Shown in pieces: positions 55,491 to 64,000 of a stretch of 64,000 nucleotides of DNA; position 1 is the stretch's first letter; each line of letters begins with the position of its first letter. The notes under the pieces are model-generated. The model was given only the letters and a program-made list of their open reading frames with translations. It had not been told where the DNA came from and ran no database searches. A program made the position numbers and the translations under genes. Origin of the DNA: Cellulophaga sp. BC115SP (GTDB lineage Bacteria > Bacteroidota > Bacteroidia > Cytophagales > Spirosomataceae); assembly GCF_009905545.1 (NCBI RefSeq), contig NZ_JAAALB010000023.1, positions 1-64,000 on the forward strand, read 5' to 3'.

Positions 55491-57011
55491 TCAAGAACCA
55501 CGATGACTATATTTTCCAATTTTTTGGAATAACTCTTTTGGATTAAATGGTTTTGTTACATAATCATTCATTCCAACTTCAAAAGCTCTATCTTGATTAT
55601 TGAGCGTTGCTGAAGCTGTTAATGCAATTATTGGAATGGTTGGATTAAGTTCACGAATACGTAAAGTTGCGGTATAGCCATCCATTTCTGGCATCAACAA
55701 GTCCATCAAAATTACATCATACTTGCCATTTTTGTATTTTTCAACAGCTACCAGACCATTTTCAGCTACATCAAAATCAATTTCCCAACGTGTTAAAAAC
55801 TTCGACGCTACCTTAACATTGACTGGATAATCCTCCACCAATAGCACTTTCACTCCTTTCAAACTTACTTCATTGATACTTTCAGCAACAGGAGCTTGAA
55901 TAGTTTTGATACCATTACCAATTTTTAGTTTTAAGGTAAAATAAAACTTCGCACCTTTTCCTTCTTCACTTTCTAGTTGAATTTTACTACCATGAAGTTC
56001 AAGCAACTTTTTGGTAATGACAAGCCCCAATCCTGTACCTCCAAACTTACGAGTTGTTTCGGAATTGGCCTGTGTGAATTGTTCAAAAATCAATTCTTGC
56101 TTATCTGGAGGAATACCAATACCTGAATCTTTTACCGATACATAAATCTGGGCTTCTTCGTCAGTTTTGCTAACCAAAGAAATTTCTAAGGAAATACTAC
56201 CATTGATTGTAAACTTAACCGCATTCGAAACCAAATTGGATAAAATTTGTCCCAAACGAAGAGGGTCTCCAATTAATGAATCAGGAATATCATCATCCAC
56301 CATCAGACGAATTCTATTACCTTTTTCCTCAGCCTTTACCTGATTGGCTCTTTTAATATTAGATACTAATTGCTTGAAATCAAATGGAGTGGCTTCCAAA
56401 TCAACTTTTCCTGCTTCAATTTTACTAAAGTCAAGAATATCATTGATAAGTACATGTAGATTATCCGTAGAAAACTGAAGGGTCTTTAAGTTGTCAGCCA
56501 TCGTAGGAGAACATTCCTCTTGTTGCATAAGATAGGTCATCCCTACAATGGCGTTGAGTGGCGTTCTGATTTCGTGGCTCATCATTGACAAAAACTCAGA
56601 CTTCGCTTGAGTAGCTTTTTCGGCAGCATCCTTTGCCTGACGAAGCTCAGTTTCCATTTTTTTACGATTGTCAATTTGCTTCTGCAAATAGTCAACCAAA
56701 AGCAACAAATTATCGGCGTCGAATGAAGGTAAAGAATTGTCTGTTTCAAGCGAATGAATTGCCTCAATCAACTTCTCAATCGAGCGTCTGCGTTGACCTA
56801 TTTCATCTTTGAGGCGAATGTTTATTTCGGCGTATTCTTTTTCATTAAGAGACGAAGAGTGCTCAAAAAGCTCCTTATCTCTATCAAAGTTTACGTAGGA
56901 GTCACTAACTACTTTCAAAAATTTCACCACATCCTCTCTTCCTTGCGATTCTGTATCAAGAAAGCGATTTACCTGTTTTGAAAGTAGTTTATGTAATTGA
57001 TCGTTTTGCAT
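55491..57011 (-). CDS. Soluble hybrid histidine kinase-receiver, linked to the FIST protein
   Basis: Hybrid kinase, 506 residues from the ATG at 57011, without a transmembrane segment. Residues about 1-130 are helical with coiled-coil character (EINIRLKDEIGQRRRSIEKL, RQAKDAAEKATQAK). The phospho-accepting H146 lies in MMSHEIRTPLNAI; the ATPase has SNAVKFT, DSGIGIP and GTGLGL. The C-terminal receiver domain has D437 in VILMDLLMP and ends with FNPKEL; no output domain follows, so signal must go to another protein. It starts 5 nt after the FIST stop, which places the two in one operon, and the FIST protein is the likely sensor input. Confidence 0.95.
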   Translation of the reverse strand: MQNDQLHKLLSKQVNRFLDTESQGREDVVKFLKVVSDSYVNFDRDKELFEHSSSLNEKEYAEINIRLKDEIGQRRRSIEKLIEAIHSLETDNSLPSFDADNLLLLVDYLQKQIDNRKKMETELRQAKDAAEKATQAKSEFLSMMSHEIRTPLNAIVGMTYLMQQEECSPTMADNLKTLQFSTDNLHVLINDILDFSKIEAGKVDLEATPFDFKQLVSNIKRANQVKAEEKGNRIRLMVDDDIPDSLIGDPLRLGQILSNLVSNAVKFTINGSISLEISLVSKTDEEAQIYVSVKDSGIGIPPDKQELIFEQFTQANSETTRKFGGTGLGLVITKKLLELHGSKIQLESEEGKGAKFYFTLKLKIGNGIKTIQAPVAESINEVSLKGVKVLLVEDYPVNVKVASKFLTRWEIDFDVAENGLVAVEKYKNGKYDVILMDLLMPEMDGYTATLRIRELNPTIPIIALTASATLNNQDRAFEVGMNDYVTKPFNPKELFQKIGKYSHRGS

Positions 57012-57016
57012 ATAAA

Positions 57017-58156
57017 TCAAATCTCTGTAAATGTCGTAATAGTCATGGTTTGATTGTGAAGGTCACACTTGGCTTCGGCCATCAACGGCGATATTTCCCC
57101 ATACGAGTAAAATCCTGTAATACAGGTCTCAGGACCAAACACCTCACGGGCTGCTTCTAGTTCTTCTTCGGTTCGGTATCCTAAAACTAATCGGCGACCA
57201 ACACAACTAATCAAAATCGCTAATTCAGGCTTAAATGAAAGCGATTGAAGCGCATTTTCAGCTGCTTCAGAGGAGGCATCAAGTAGATTATCGAAATTAG
57301 CCTTCATAAAGCGAATCAAAGCACCTTTAGGAATTTCTCCAGCAAAGGTCATACTCTGTTGTTTTTCGTCAATAGAAAGGATAGTACGCACAACTGGTGC
57401 TGAGTCGGCATCTACTCGCATCGACAATGGAAACAACAATGCTGCTCCAGGCAAGTCTTTTGCGTATTTGCCTAAATATTCTTTGTAAAGCTCAAGCGCA
57501 GGTTTTCCTCCAATTGAGTACAGTACATTATATTGTGATTGAGTAATCTCACGCTCAGGACCAAAAACATCCCAACCTCCCATCGTTCCGTGTCCTATAC
57601 GTAGGTGGCTTCCATAAAAGCCAATTCCAATGATTTTTCCTTCGGAAGGTTCGGCATTTAGCCCCACTAAAGTCTTCTCAAATCTATCATCATCGCCAGC
57701 CAATCCACCTGTAACAGTAACATGTGGAGATGTATGTTCGTTGAGTGCACGCACTAACGCACTACCATTTACCACACCACCATCAGATATAACCATGATA
57801 TGCACCAAATCATCGGCTTGTAAAGCCTCTACCAACTGGCAAGCGGCTTGATAACTCTCACTGGTATCACTAATGCTGATTTGTGTTGTTTTGATTTGAG
57901 TATTCTCAAATTGTAGAGCAGTAACCACAATAGTTTGTGTTTCGACCCCTGTATTAAAAATCTCTCCTGCAGTAGAGTTAATCACTATTTCAGCATGTGG
58001 AAAATCCTCACGTACTTTCGAATAAACTTGCATTTGTTCGAATAACTTACGTTCTCCAAATACGATGACTAATTGTGCTTTTTCTGAAGAGAAACCTTCA
58101 TCGATTCTTATACTCTCCCAAGCGTCTGAGCGATAGGTACTTTGACAAATTTTCAT
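57017..58156 (-). CDS. FIST-domain sensory protein
   Basis: Soluble FIST protein, 379 residues. Residues 30-220 show the FIST N module (FGERKLFEQMQVYSKV, EIVINSTAGEIF, GGLAGDDDRF) and about 225-370 the FIST C module (YNVLYSIGGKPALELYKEYLG, ISCVGRRLVLGYRTEEEL, TCITGFYSYGEISP). FIST proteins bind small ligands such as amino acids and feed signalling proteins (family knowledge). There is no signal peptide or membrane segment, so it should act in the cytoplasm. The kinase that follows 5 nt downstream is the likely partner. Confidence 0.92.
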   Translation of the reverse strand: MKICQSTYRSDAWESIRIDEGFSSEKAQLVIVFGERKLFEQMQVYSKVREDFPHAEIVINSTAGEIFNTGVETQTIVVTALQFENTQIKTTQISISDTSESYQAACQLVEALQADDLVHIMVISDGGVVNGSALVRALNEHTSPHVTVTGGLAGDDDRFEKTLVGLNAEPSEGKIIGIGFYGSHLRIGHGTMGGWDVFGPEREITQSQYNVLYSIGGKPALELYKEYLGKYAKDLPGAALLFPLSMRVDADSAPVVRTILSIDEKQQSMTFAGEIPKGALIRFMKANFDNLLDASSEAAENALQSLSFKPELAILISCVGRRLVLGYRTEEELEAAREVFGPETCITGFYSYGEISPLMAEAKCDLHNQTMTITTFTEI

Positions 58157-58660
58157 TGTGTTAGAGAGATTAGATAATGCAGTTTAATGAGTTGGCGAGG
58201 AGCATTACTACACTTTGCTTTTACTTGTGGTATTAGTGTTGGTAAAATAATGGTCGAATCTAAATAAGCTTTACTCACAACTTTGTACAATTAATTCTAT
58301 ACATACTACTGTTACTTCTTAAAATACCCACAACTTAAATGCCAATTTATGTCATTAAGGAAAAGTTTCTGTGGTTTTGTTTTATTACTAAAATTTTAAG
58401 AGTGGTTAGGTAGTTTCGGCAAGACCGAAGAATTTTTATAAAGTGGTTAGGTTGCTTATCTATATCTATTGTAATCTAATGCTATTGCTAAGAAAGTGTC
58501 GTCGTTGTTTTTGACCCTTGATTGAACAAACTTACTTAATCTAGGTGGATTCAACCAATAATTTCGATAAACTGTAGTTTTTGGGCTTTTTTTGGTGAAA
58601 AACTAACTGTATCATAGGTGTAGAACATATTTATTGTGAATATCTTCGTGCACTTAGCAC
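58157..58660. other. Spacer between the DPP IV gene and the FIST operon
   Basis: 504 nt without a gene; it must hold the FIST promoter and the 3' end of the peptidase transcript. The visible structure is an 11-bp direct repeat (58401-58411 and 58442-58452) with a small hairpin between, at 58415-58429. No standard promoter was found. Confidence 0.5.
58401..58452. repeat. Direct repeat AGTGGTTAGGT with hairpin between
   Basis: The 11-mer AGTGGTTAGGT occurs at 58401-58411 and 58442-58452, 41 nt apart (start to start). Between the copies sits a small hairpin TTCGG/CCGAA (58415-58419 / 58425-58429) with a T-run after it. Two spaced identical words upstream of an operon fit a regulator site, but the spacing of about four helical turns is only suggestive. 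Confidence 0.6.
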
Positions 58661-60838
58661 TTATTTTCCGCCCGGAGGACAATATTTTCTCAGATAATTA
58701 GTGTAAAGTGTTGAAAGGTGTTTGCTCGTTCCTTCTCCTTCACTAATACCATGTGAACGGTTTGGATAAGCCATAAACTCGAATTGTTTATTGTACTTAA
58801 TCAATTCATTCAATAGCATTTCTGCATTTTGATAATGTACGTTATCATCACCTGTACCGTGGATGTACAATAAATGTCCTTGCAAGTTTTTAGCATGAGT
58901 AATTGGTGATCCATTCACAAAATCTTCTTTATTTTCTTGTGGTAATCCCATATATCGCTCCTGATAAATATTATCGTAAGTCAACTGGTTGCCTACCGCA
59001 GCTACCGCAATACCTGTTTTGTATATTTGAGGATATTGGAACAATAGGTTTAGCGTAGTAGAACCTCCACCACTCCATCCCCAAACTGCTACACGAGAGC
59101 TATCCATATAAGGTCTTTTCAACAAATAACTCGCCCCTGCTGCTTGGTCTGCAATATTGATTTGACCAATCTTACGATAAATTGCCTTACGCCACGCACG
59201 TCCTTTAGGAAGTGGCGTTCCACGTCCGTCGATAGATACATAGATATAGCCATCTTTACCCATATCACCTTGATAAAGGTTATTACGACCTGTATAATAT
59301 TCGTCTTTGGTTGTGGCTCCTGCTGGCTCAGTGTACACATAAAACACCACAGGGTATTTTTTGGTAGAATCGAAGTTAACAGGTTTTACCATCCAAGCGC
59401 TCAATTTCACGCCTCCTTCTATCGGAATATCAAAAAATTCGATTGGACGTTGAGCCAAGCGTACCTTTGAAAGTTTAGCTTCAATTCCTTCTTTGCCACC
59501 CGCCACACTGTGGTCAGGAAGATTAACCACCTCACTCATACGGCTAATTTGGCTTGAATTGAATGAATGAAAAGCCATTTTTTGATCTGGTGAAATTTCA
59601 TACGAGTGTGTACCACTTTGTGTCATTGGTGTAATACGAACACTTTTGCCTTGTCCGTCCAAAGTTGTACTAAACAAATAACGTTGACGAGGGTTATCCG
59701 GTGAAGCAGTGTAATACATTTTATTATTTTGCTCGCTATAACTCAAAATGTCAATCACATCAAAATCTCCAGGCGTCAACAGTTGTTCTTTTCCATCCAA
59801 AGTAATTTTATAGGCATGATTCCAACCATCTTTTTCAGATATCCACAAAAACGATTTTCCATTGTCTAACCAATCCCAACCTACGCTTTCGCCTGAACGA
59901 TTGTTAAATTCGACCCAAGCTTCATCTGTTTCTTTATAAATAGCTGTGGTAGCAGCAGTTTGTGCTTCAGCTATAAACAAAGTAGATACATTTTGCTTAC
60001 GATTCAATTGTTGAATAATCAGCTTATTGGTATTAGGTACCCACTCCATTTTTGGAATGTAGTTATTATTAGTAGCCCCAGGAAGTTTCATCCATTTGGT
60101 TTGCGATGTTGCCAATAACACTACGCCTATACGACACGAAGAAGGTGTTTGACCAGCCTTCGGATATTCAACTGGGACAATTTTTGAATAAACTGAATCA
60201 GTATTATTAATCATGTAAAAGTCTCTAATTGTATTAGCATCTATTTGCCAATAAGCAATCGACTTACTATCAGGACTCCAACGGAAGCCATCTCTACACG
60301 AAAACTCTTCTTCATAAGCCCAATCAAATGTACCATTGATGAGTTTTTTTGTACCATCCTTAGTCAAAGAAGTGATTTTATGCGTTGCGATATTTTCTGC
60401 ATAAATATTGTTTTTATAAACATAAGCTACAGATTTACTATCTGGTGAAATTTTGGCAAACATCAAAGAAGAGGTATCAAATCCTTTTCCTAGTTGTGAA
60501 AGCTGGTTGGTTTTGAGGTCCAGAATCCAGTAGTCTCCTTTTGTATCATAACGCCATACTCTTTTAGTGTTAGTATAAATAAGAACTTTTTGGTTGTCTT
60601 CCGAAAAGCTGTAACTACGAACTTTGAGTTCGTCATTGGCACCTTTAGGAGTAAGTAAATTTTTGGCAATTACCACATCTTTTTGTCCAGTAATGGGGTT
60701 GATACGAACGATCTGATTCGCTTCCAAAGTAGTATAATCGCTTCCACCTTTGTTCCAATTAATAGACTGCTGAGCCGTGGCGGGAAAAAGTAAACATAGG
60801 AGTGCAAGAGCACTCAGTAATCGATGAAGTTGTTTCAT
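58661..60838 (-). CDS. Dipeptidyl peptidase IV-type serine peptidase (S9)
   Basis: Exported prolyl dipeptidyl peptidase, 725 residues. A signal peptide is visible (LHRLLSALALLCLLFPATAQ, residues 4-23). The N-terminal beta-propeller contains the DWAYEEEF motif, which in DPP IV anchors the substrate N-terminus. The C-terminal alpha/beta-hydrolase domain shows the catalytic S589 (GWSGGG), D664 (HGTGDDNVH) and H696 (SHGIS). It would release X-Pro dipeptides from peptides outside the inner membrane. It lies downstream of susCD, separated by their terminator, so it is probably transcribed from its own promoter. Confidence 0.95.
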   Translation of the reverse strand: MKQLHRLLSALALLCLLFPATAQQSINWNKGGSDYTTLEANQIVRINPITGQKDVVIAKNLLTPKGANDELKVRSYSFSEDNQKVLIYTNTKRVWRYDTKGDYWILDLKTNQLSQLGKGFDTSSLMFAKISPDSKSVAYVYKNNIYAENIATHKITSLTKDGTKKLINGTFDWAYEEEFSCRDGFRWSPDSKSIAYWQIDANTIRDFYMINNTDSVYSKIVPVEYPKAGQTPSSCRIGVVLLATSQTKWMKLPGATNNNYIPKMEWVPNTNKLIIQQLNRKQNVSTLFIAEAQTAATTAIYKETDEAWVEFNNRSGESVGWDWLDNGKSFLWISEKDGWNHAYKITLDGKEQLLTPGDFDVIDILSYSEQNNKMYYTASPDNPRQRYLFSTTLDGQGKSVRITPMTQSGTHSYEISPDQKMAFHSFNSSQISRMSEVVNLPDHSVAGGKEGIEAKLSKVRLAQRPIEFFDIPIEGGVKLSAWMVKPVNFDSTKKYPVVFYVYTEPAGATTKDEYYTGRNNLYQGDMGKDGYIYVSIDGRGTPLPKGRAWRKAIYRKIGQINIADQAAGASYLLKRPYMDSSRVAVWGWSGGGSTTLNLLFQYPQIYKTGIAVAAVGNQLTYDNIYQERYMGLPQENKEDFVNGSPITHAKNLQGHLLYIHGTGDDNVHYQNAEMLLNELIKYNKQFEFMAYPNRSHGISEGEGTSKHLSTLYTNYLRKYCPPGGK

Positions 60839-60947
60839 AAATTTAGTTTTTATTTTAAAGGGTGAATTTCTTACAAATATTGGAAGGAAAAAATGAATTT
60901 ATGATGATTGGCTTCAAGATTGAGCCAAAATCTGTTCATTTAGCTAC

Positions 60948-60984
60948 AAAACAAAAGAGGCTACCCTTTCGGATAACCTCTTTT
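60948..60984 (-). terminator. Terminator of the susCD operon
   Basis: On the minus strand a 14-bp stem with two G-U pairs (60984-60971 / 60966-60953) is closed by a GAAA tetraloop, followed by a short T-run interrupted by a G. It lies 19 nt after the SusD stop. Confidence 0.82.
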
Positions 60985-61002
60985 AAATTATTACTCACCA
61001 AA

Positions 61003-62499
61003 TTATGGGTTTGGTAAACAATCTTTATTTACGTTAATCTCTGTCTGAGGAATTGGCCAAATATATGCTGGCGAAGTTGTTGGAATCGCAGCAACAGTTG
61101 GTTTAGCAGGAAGAGCTAACAAATTACGTTGTAAATCAATCGAACGGAATCCTTCACCTAAGAACTCGATGTTTCTTTCTGTTAAGATTGCACTTACTAA
61201 AGCTGTACCTGTTGCAATATCAGCAGCAGCATAAGCTGTAGTAGAACGGCCACGTACGGCATTTAACAATGCTAATGCAGAAGCATCAACAGCAGTACCA
61301 GCCAAACGAGCTTTCGCTTCTGCCAAGTTCAACAACACTTCTGAGTAACGAATTACTGGAACGAAATCTTTGTGAACAGGTCCCGTAGGGAATTTAAGCA
61401 AACGGATACGACCACCATCACCAGCGATATCATTTTTGATAAAATTGGTTCTACGAGCATCAGTTGCAGTAAACGCAGGGTTTCCTACAACACCAGCTGG
61501 ATTCAATGAATAGTCACCAATACCAGTTACAGGAACATAGTAACTATGCAAACCATTTTGAGTACCTGGAAGGTCATTATCACCCATTGGGAATGAGAAT
61601 ATAGACTCCACTGTTGTATAAGGAGCTGCAAAAACCGAAGCAATATTTGCTTGAAGCGCATTTGCTACACCTGTTGATGCTTTGAATGGAGAAGTTGTTG
61701 AAACGATTTTATTAGCTTCAGTTACTACATCACTCCATCTGCTCATTTGTAAGTAGATACGAGTCTTCAAAGCAATAGCAGAGTTTTTATGAGCACGAGT
61801 TGTGTTCAACAATGCAGATGAATACGAAGCTGGCAAGTTTTGCTCTGCAAAGTTCAAATCATCTAAAATTTGAGCATATACTTCAGCTACTGTACTTCTT
61901 TTCAAATTGTTGTTTCCGCTACCAACTTCACCTTTCAAACGCAAAGGTACACCAAGACTAGCACCTGCATCTTTATTGAAAGGTTGAGCATAAGTATTTA
62001 CTAAAGAAAAATAAATCAATGCTCTCAAGAAACGTGCTTCTGCTTTGTATTGAGAAGTCGTTGTTGCATCTACTACATTTGGATTTTTATCCAAACCTTC
62101 GATAAACAAGTTTGCACGGTTTACAGCAAGATAGGCTGCATTCCACATGTTAGTCGGCTCGTTTGAAGACGAGTTGTTGGTGTGGTTCCAAGTTTGTAAA
62201 CCAGTCACACCATTTGATGTAACGTTCAACCAGTTTTCGCCACGGATTTCGTTATAAATTAAATAACGACCTCCAAACAACTGACCAGACTTAGCACTAC
62301 CATACAAGCCATATACTTGAGCCAAAATACGGTCAGGTGTTGCAAATGCCTGTAAATCAGACAATGATGTAATAGGAGTTGGTTCAAGTAACTCTTTTTC
62401 AGTACAAGAAACCGTTACCGTCAACATCATGAGAGCAGCCACAGATACTTTTAGTGTCTTCCCTGCATTTTTAAAAGCTACGTTTATATATTTTTTCAT
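61003..62499 (-). CDS. SusD/RagB-type surface lipoprotein
   Basis: Lipoprotein partner of a SusC-type TonB-dependent receptor, 498 residues. A lipobox-type signal ends at C32 (LTVTVSC), after which the protein is anchored to the outer membrane outside face. The helical SusD fold is visible in the TPR-like repeats at about 130-300 (QYKAEARFLRALIYFSLVNTYAQ) and the C-terminal YSEVLLNLAEAKAR and ERNIEFLGEGFRSIDLQR motifs. It captures the substrate for the SusC pore; whether glycan or peptide is not shown by sequence alone. It starts 18 nt after the susC stop, and the operon ends at the terminator just downstream. Confidence 0.95.
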   Translation of the reverse strand: MKKYINVAFKNAGKTLKVSVAALMMLTVTVSCTEKELLEPTPITSLSDLQAFATPDRILAQVYGLYGSAKSGQLFGGRYLIYNEIRGENWLNVTSNGVTGLQTWNHTNNSSSNEPTNMWNAAYLAVNRANLFIEGLDKNPNVVDATTTSQYKAEARFLRALIYFSLVNTYAQPFNKDAGASLGVPLRLKGEVGSGNNNLKRSTVAEVYAQILDDLNFAEQNLPASYSSALLNTTRAHKNSAIALKTRIYLQMSRWSDVVTEANKIVSTTSPFKASTGVANALQANIASVFAAPYTTVESIFSFPMGDNDLPGTQNGLHSYYVPVTGIGDYSLNPAGVVGNPAFTATDARRTNFIKNDIAGDGGRIRLLKFPTGPVHKDFVPVIRYSEVLLNLAEAKARLAGTAVDASALALLNAVRGRSTTAYAAADIATGTALVSAILTERNIEFLGEGFRSIDLQRNLLALPAKPTVAAIPTTSPAYIWPIPQTEINVNKDCLPNP

Positions 62500-62517
62500 C
62501 GTATAATCAATTTAAAA

Positions 62518-64000
62518 TTAGAAATTAAGCGAAAGACCTACTGTGTAAGTACGCGCCTGTGGCGTAGAGTTACGGTCAACACCAGGAGCAATGTTTGAAC
62601 CACGGTTAGTTGAGATCTCAGGGTCAGCACCTGTGTAGCCAGTAATCAAGAATGCATTTTGTACTTGAGCATACAATCTTGCACTAGAGATTTTAGCTTT
62701 TTCTAACAAACCTTTCTTGAATGTGTAACCCAAAGAGATATTACGCATACGAATAAAGTCTCCTTTTTCTACGTTTTCAGAAATAGGGTTTGCAGAACCG
62801 TTAGATACGTTATCACCGAATACCAAACGTGGGATGTTAGTCACATCTCCAGCTTTTTGCCAACGGTTTAAGATTTCAGTGTGGTTGTTCCATGCACGTT
62901 GATCACGCAAACCAGCTTTAGTACCATTGTAAATATAGTTACCTCCTGAGAATTGCATGAACACGCCTAAATCAAATTGCTTATACTTGAATGTATTGTC
63001 GAAACCACCGAAGAAAGTTGGCATACCAGTACCCCATACTTTACGGTCAGAACCTGTGATAGCTGGAGCAGTAGAGCCATCTTTCACATAAGTCCATTTT
63101 CCTGGGTGAGAATACTGTACTTCTTCACCTTTTGCGTTAACAAAAATACGTTGACCGTTTGCAGGGTTAACACCTCTTGTTTCGATTACGAAAATACTAC
63201 CTACAGGATATCCTACACGAACGATATTTGAACTTTCCAAACCACCAGTTGATGCAATAATGTCAGCGTTATTATTAGCCAACGCCAAAACCTCGTTTGA
63301 GTTAGTTGAGATATTAAGGTTAGCATTCCAAGTGAAGTTTTTCTTCTCTAACACCAAAGCGTTCAAAGTAAATTCGACACCTTTGTTTACCATCGAACCA
63401 ACGTTTGTGTTGATTGAGTTGTTTGGTACACCACGTGAAGGAGCTTGTGGCTCAGCCAATACTAGGTCTGTGATATTGTTTTGGTAGTAGTTCAATTCAC
63501 CAGTGATACGGTCTTTGAACAAACCATAGCTAATACCTACGTCAACTTTAGTACTTTGTTCCCATCTCAAGTTAGGGTTACCTGCTTGTGCAAATGCCCA
63601 TGTTGGAGTAGAACCATATAAACCAGAACCAAATAAACTCAAAGAAGCGAAATCACTTACACCTGTATTACCTACACGACCCCAGCTACCACGCAATTTC
63701 AATTCATTGATTGTGTTGCTGATTGAAGAACCTTTCCAGAAAGCTTCTTCTGATAAACGCCATCCTAATGATGCACCAGGGAAACTACCCCATTTGTTAC
63801 CTACTGCATAAGCAGAGTAACCATCGCTACGTAATGTAAATGAAGCTAAGTATTTCTTGTCGAAGTCATAGTTCAAACGACCGAAGTAAGACAATAAACC
63901 GTTTTGTGATTGGTAGTTGCTACCTACTACGTTGTTTACAAAGCTACCTTGGAATGAAGTAAAGAATGGATCAGATACTCCTGTACGACCAGCACCCCAA
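62518..64000 (-). CDS. SusC/RagA-type TonB-dependent receptor, 5' part outside the window
   Basis: Outer-membrane receptor, C-terminal about 494 residues seen; the frame is open to the right edge (WGAGRTGVSDPFFTSFQG...), so the N-terminal plug and TonB box are not visible. The visible part is the last third of the barrel, with alternating strands (YFGRLNYDFDKKYLASFTLR) and the closing strand TYTVGLSLNF. The motif GASLGWRLSEEAFW is common in SusC proteins. It forms the SusC-SusD import unit with the next gene. Confidence 0.93.
   Translation of the reverse strand, partial: WGAGRTGVSDPFFTSFQGSFVNNVVGSNYQSQNGLLSYFGRLNYDFDKKYLASFTLRSDGYSAYAVGNKWGSFPGASLGWRLSEEAFWKGSSISNTINELKLRGSWGRVGNTGVSDFASLSLFGSGLYGSTPTWAFAQAGNPNLRWEQSTKVDVGISYGLFKDRITGELNYYQNNITDLVLAEPQAPSRGVPNNSINTNVGSMVNKGVEFTLNALVLEKKNFTWNANLNISTNSNEVLALANNNADIIASTGGLESSNIVRVGYPVGSIFVIETRGVNPANGQRIFVNAKGEEVQYSHPGKWTYVKDGSTAPAITGSDRKVWGTGMPTFFGGFDNTFKYKQFDLGVFMQFSGGNYIYNGTKAGLRDQRAWNNHTEILNRWQKAGDVTNIPRLVFGDNVSNGSANPISENVEKGDFIRMRNISLGYTFKKGLLEKAKISSARLYAQVQNAFLITGYTGADPEISTNRGSNIAPGVDRNSTPQARTYTVGLSLNF

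Noticed and set aside
63000-63894. Internal start for the SusC gene at 63894
   Set aside because: That codon is TTG and the frame continues in family sequence to the window edge, so the gene is simply cut.

Overview
The window looks like chromosome from a low-GC member of the Bacteroidota, most likely order Cytophagales. The pointers are a fused lpxC-fabZ gene, the ruvA-sprA-gcvH neighbourhood of the type IX secretion system (T9SS), gldF of the gliding ABC transporter, a SusC/SusD pair, DUF4199/DUF4286/DUF4920 proteins, LytTR response regulators, and promoter-like TAnnTTTG boxes without Shine-Dalgarno emphasis. I see no phage, insertion sequence, CRISPR array or rRNA. One tRNA gene (anticodon CAT) is present. 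No species name is claimed.

Layout. (a) 1-10407, minus strand: an operon of three exported calcium-repeat proteins (2170 aa, 915 aa, and a third running off the left edge). They are built by shuffling the same modules: thrombospondin type-3-like DxDxDG repeats, cadherin-like domains, Ig-like domains and a shared C-terminal domain. (b) 10408-12296: a 1-kb AT-rich spacer, a LytTR response regulator without a partner kinase, and the tRNA. (c) 12495-18069, plus: an HD phosphohydrolase, then the lipid A genes lpxD, lpxC-fabZ and lpxA, and a small ABC ATPase. (d) 18189-22636: a DUF4920 protein, gldF, two DUF4199 membrane proteins, a dihydroorotase homologue that has lost three of six metal ligands, and gcvH. 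(e) 22964-32907, minus: sprA, ruvA and a LysM lytic transglycosylase. (f) 33350-39148: gatA, tatA, a DUF1232 protein, mdh, a small membrane protein and a MacB-type permease. (g) 39445-50436: a YdiJ-like FAD/Fe-S dehydrogenase, a WG-repeat protein, a DUF4286 protein, a TlpA-like thioredoxin, ung, apaG, a methyltransferase and an MFS transporter. (h) 51610-58156: a signalling island in which a hybrid histidine kinase plus LytTR regulator converges on a FIST-domain protein plus a second hybrid kinase. (i) 58661-64000, minus: a DPP IV-type peptidase downstream of a SusD/SusC pair, with susC cut by the right edge.

How the parts may work together. SprA is the outer-membrane channel through which T9SS cargo leaves the cell, and GldF belongs to the gliding machinery, so the surface-protein operon at the left could be cargo of this export route (inference; I see no classical T9SS C-terminal signal). 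The lpx block makes lipid A for the same outer membrane. SusCD beside a DPP IV-like peptidase fits peptide or protein scavenging. The four two-component genes at 51.6-57.0 kb plus the FIST protein form a soluble, membrane-anchor-free sensing module.

The points most worth a second look are the modular surface-protein operon with its unassigned threefold repeat, the metal-ligand-depleted dihydroorotase homologue tied to two DUF4199 genes, the FIST-kinase pair, and a recurring post-stop repeat at convergent gene ends.
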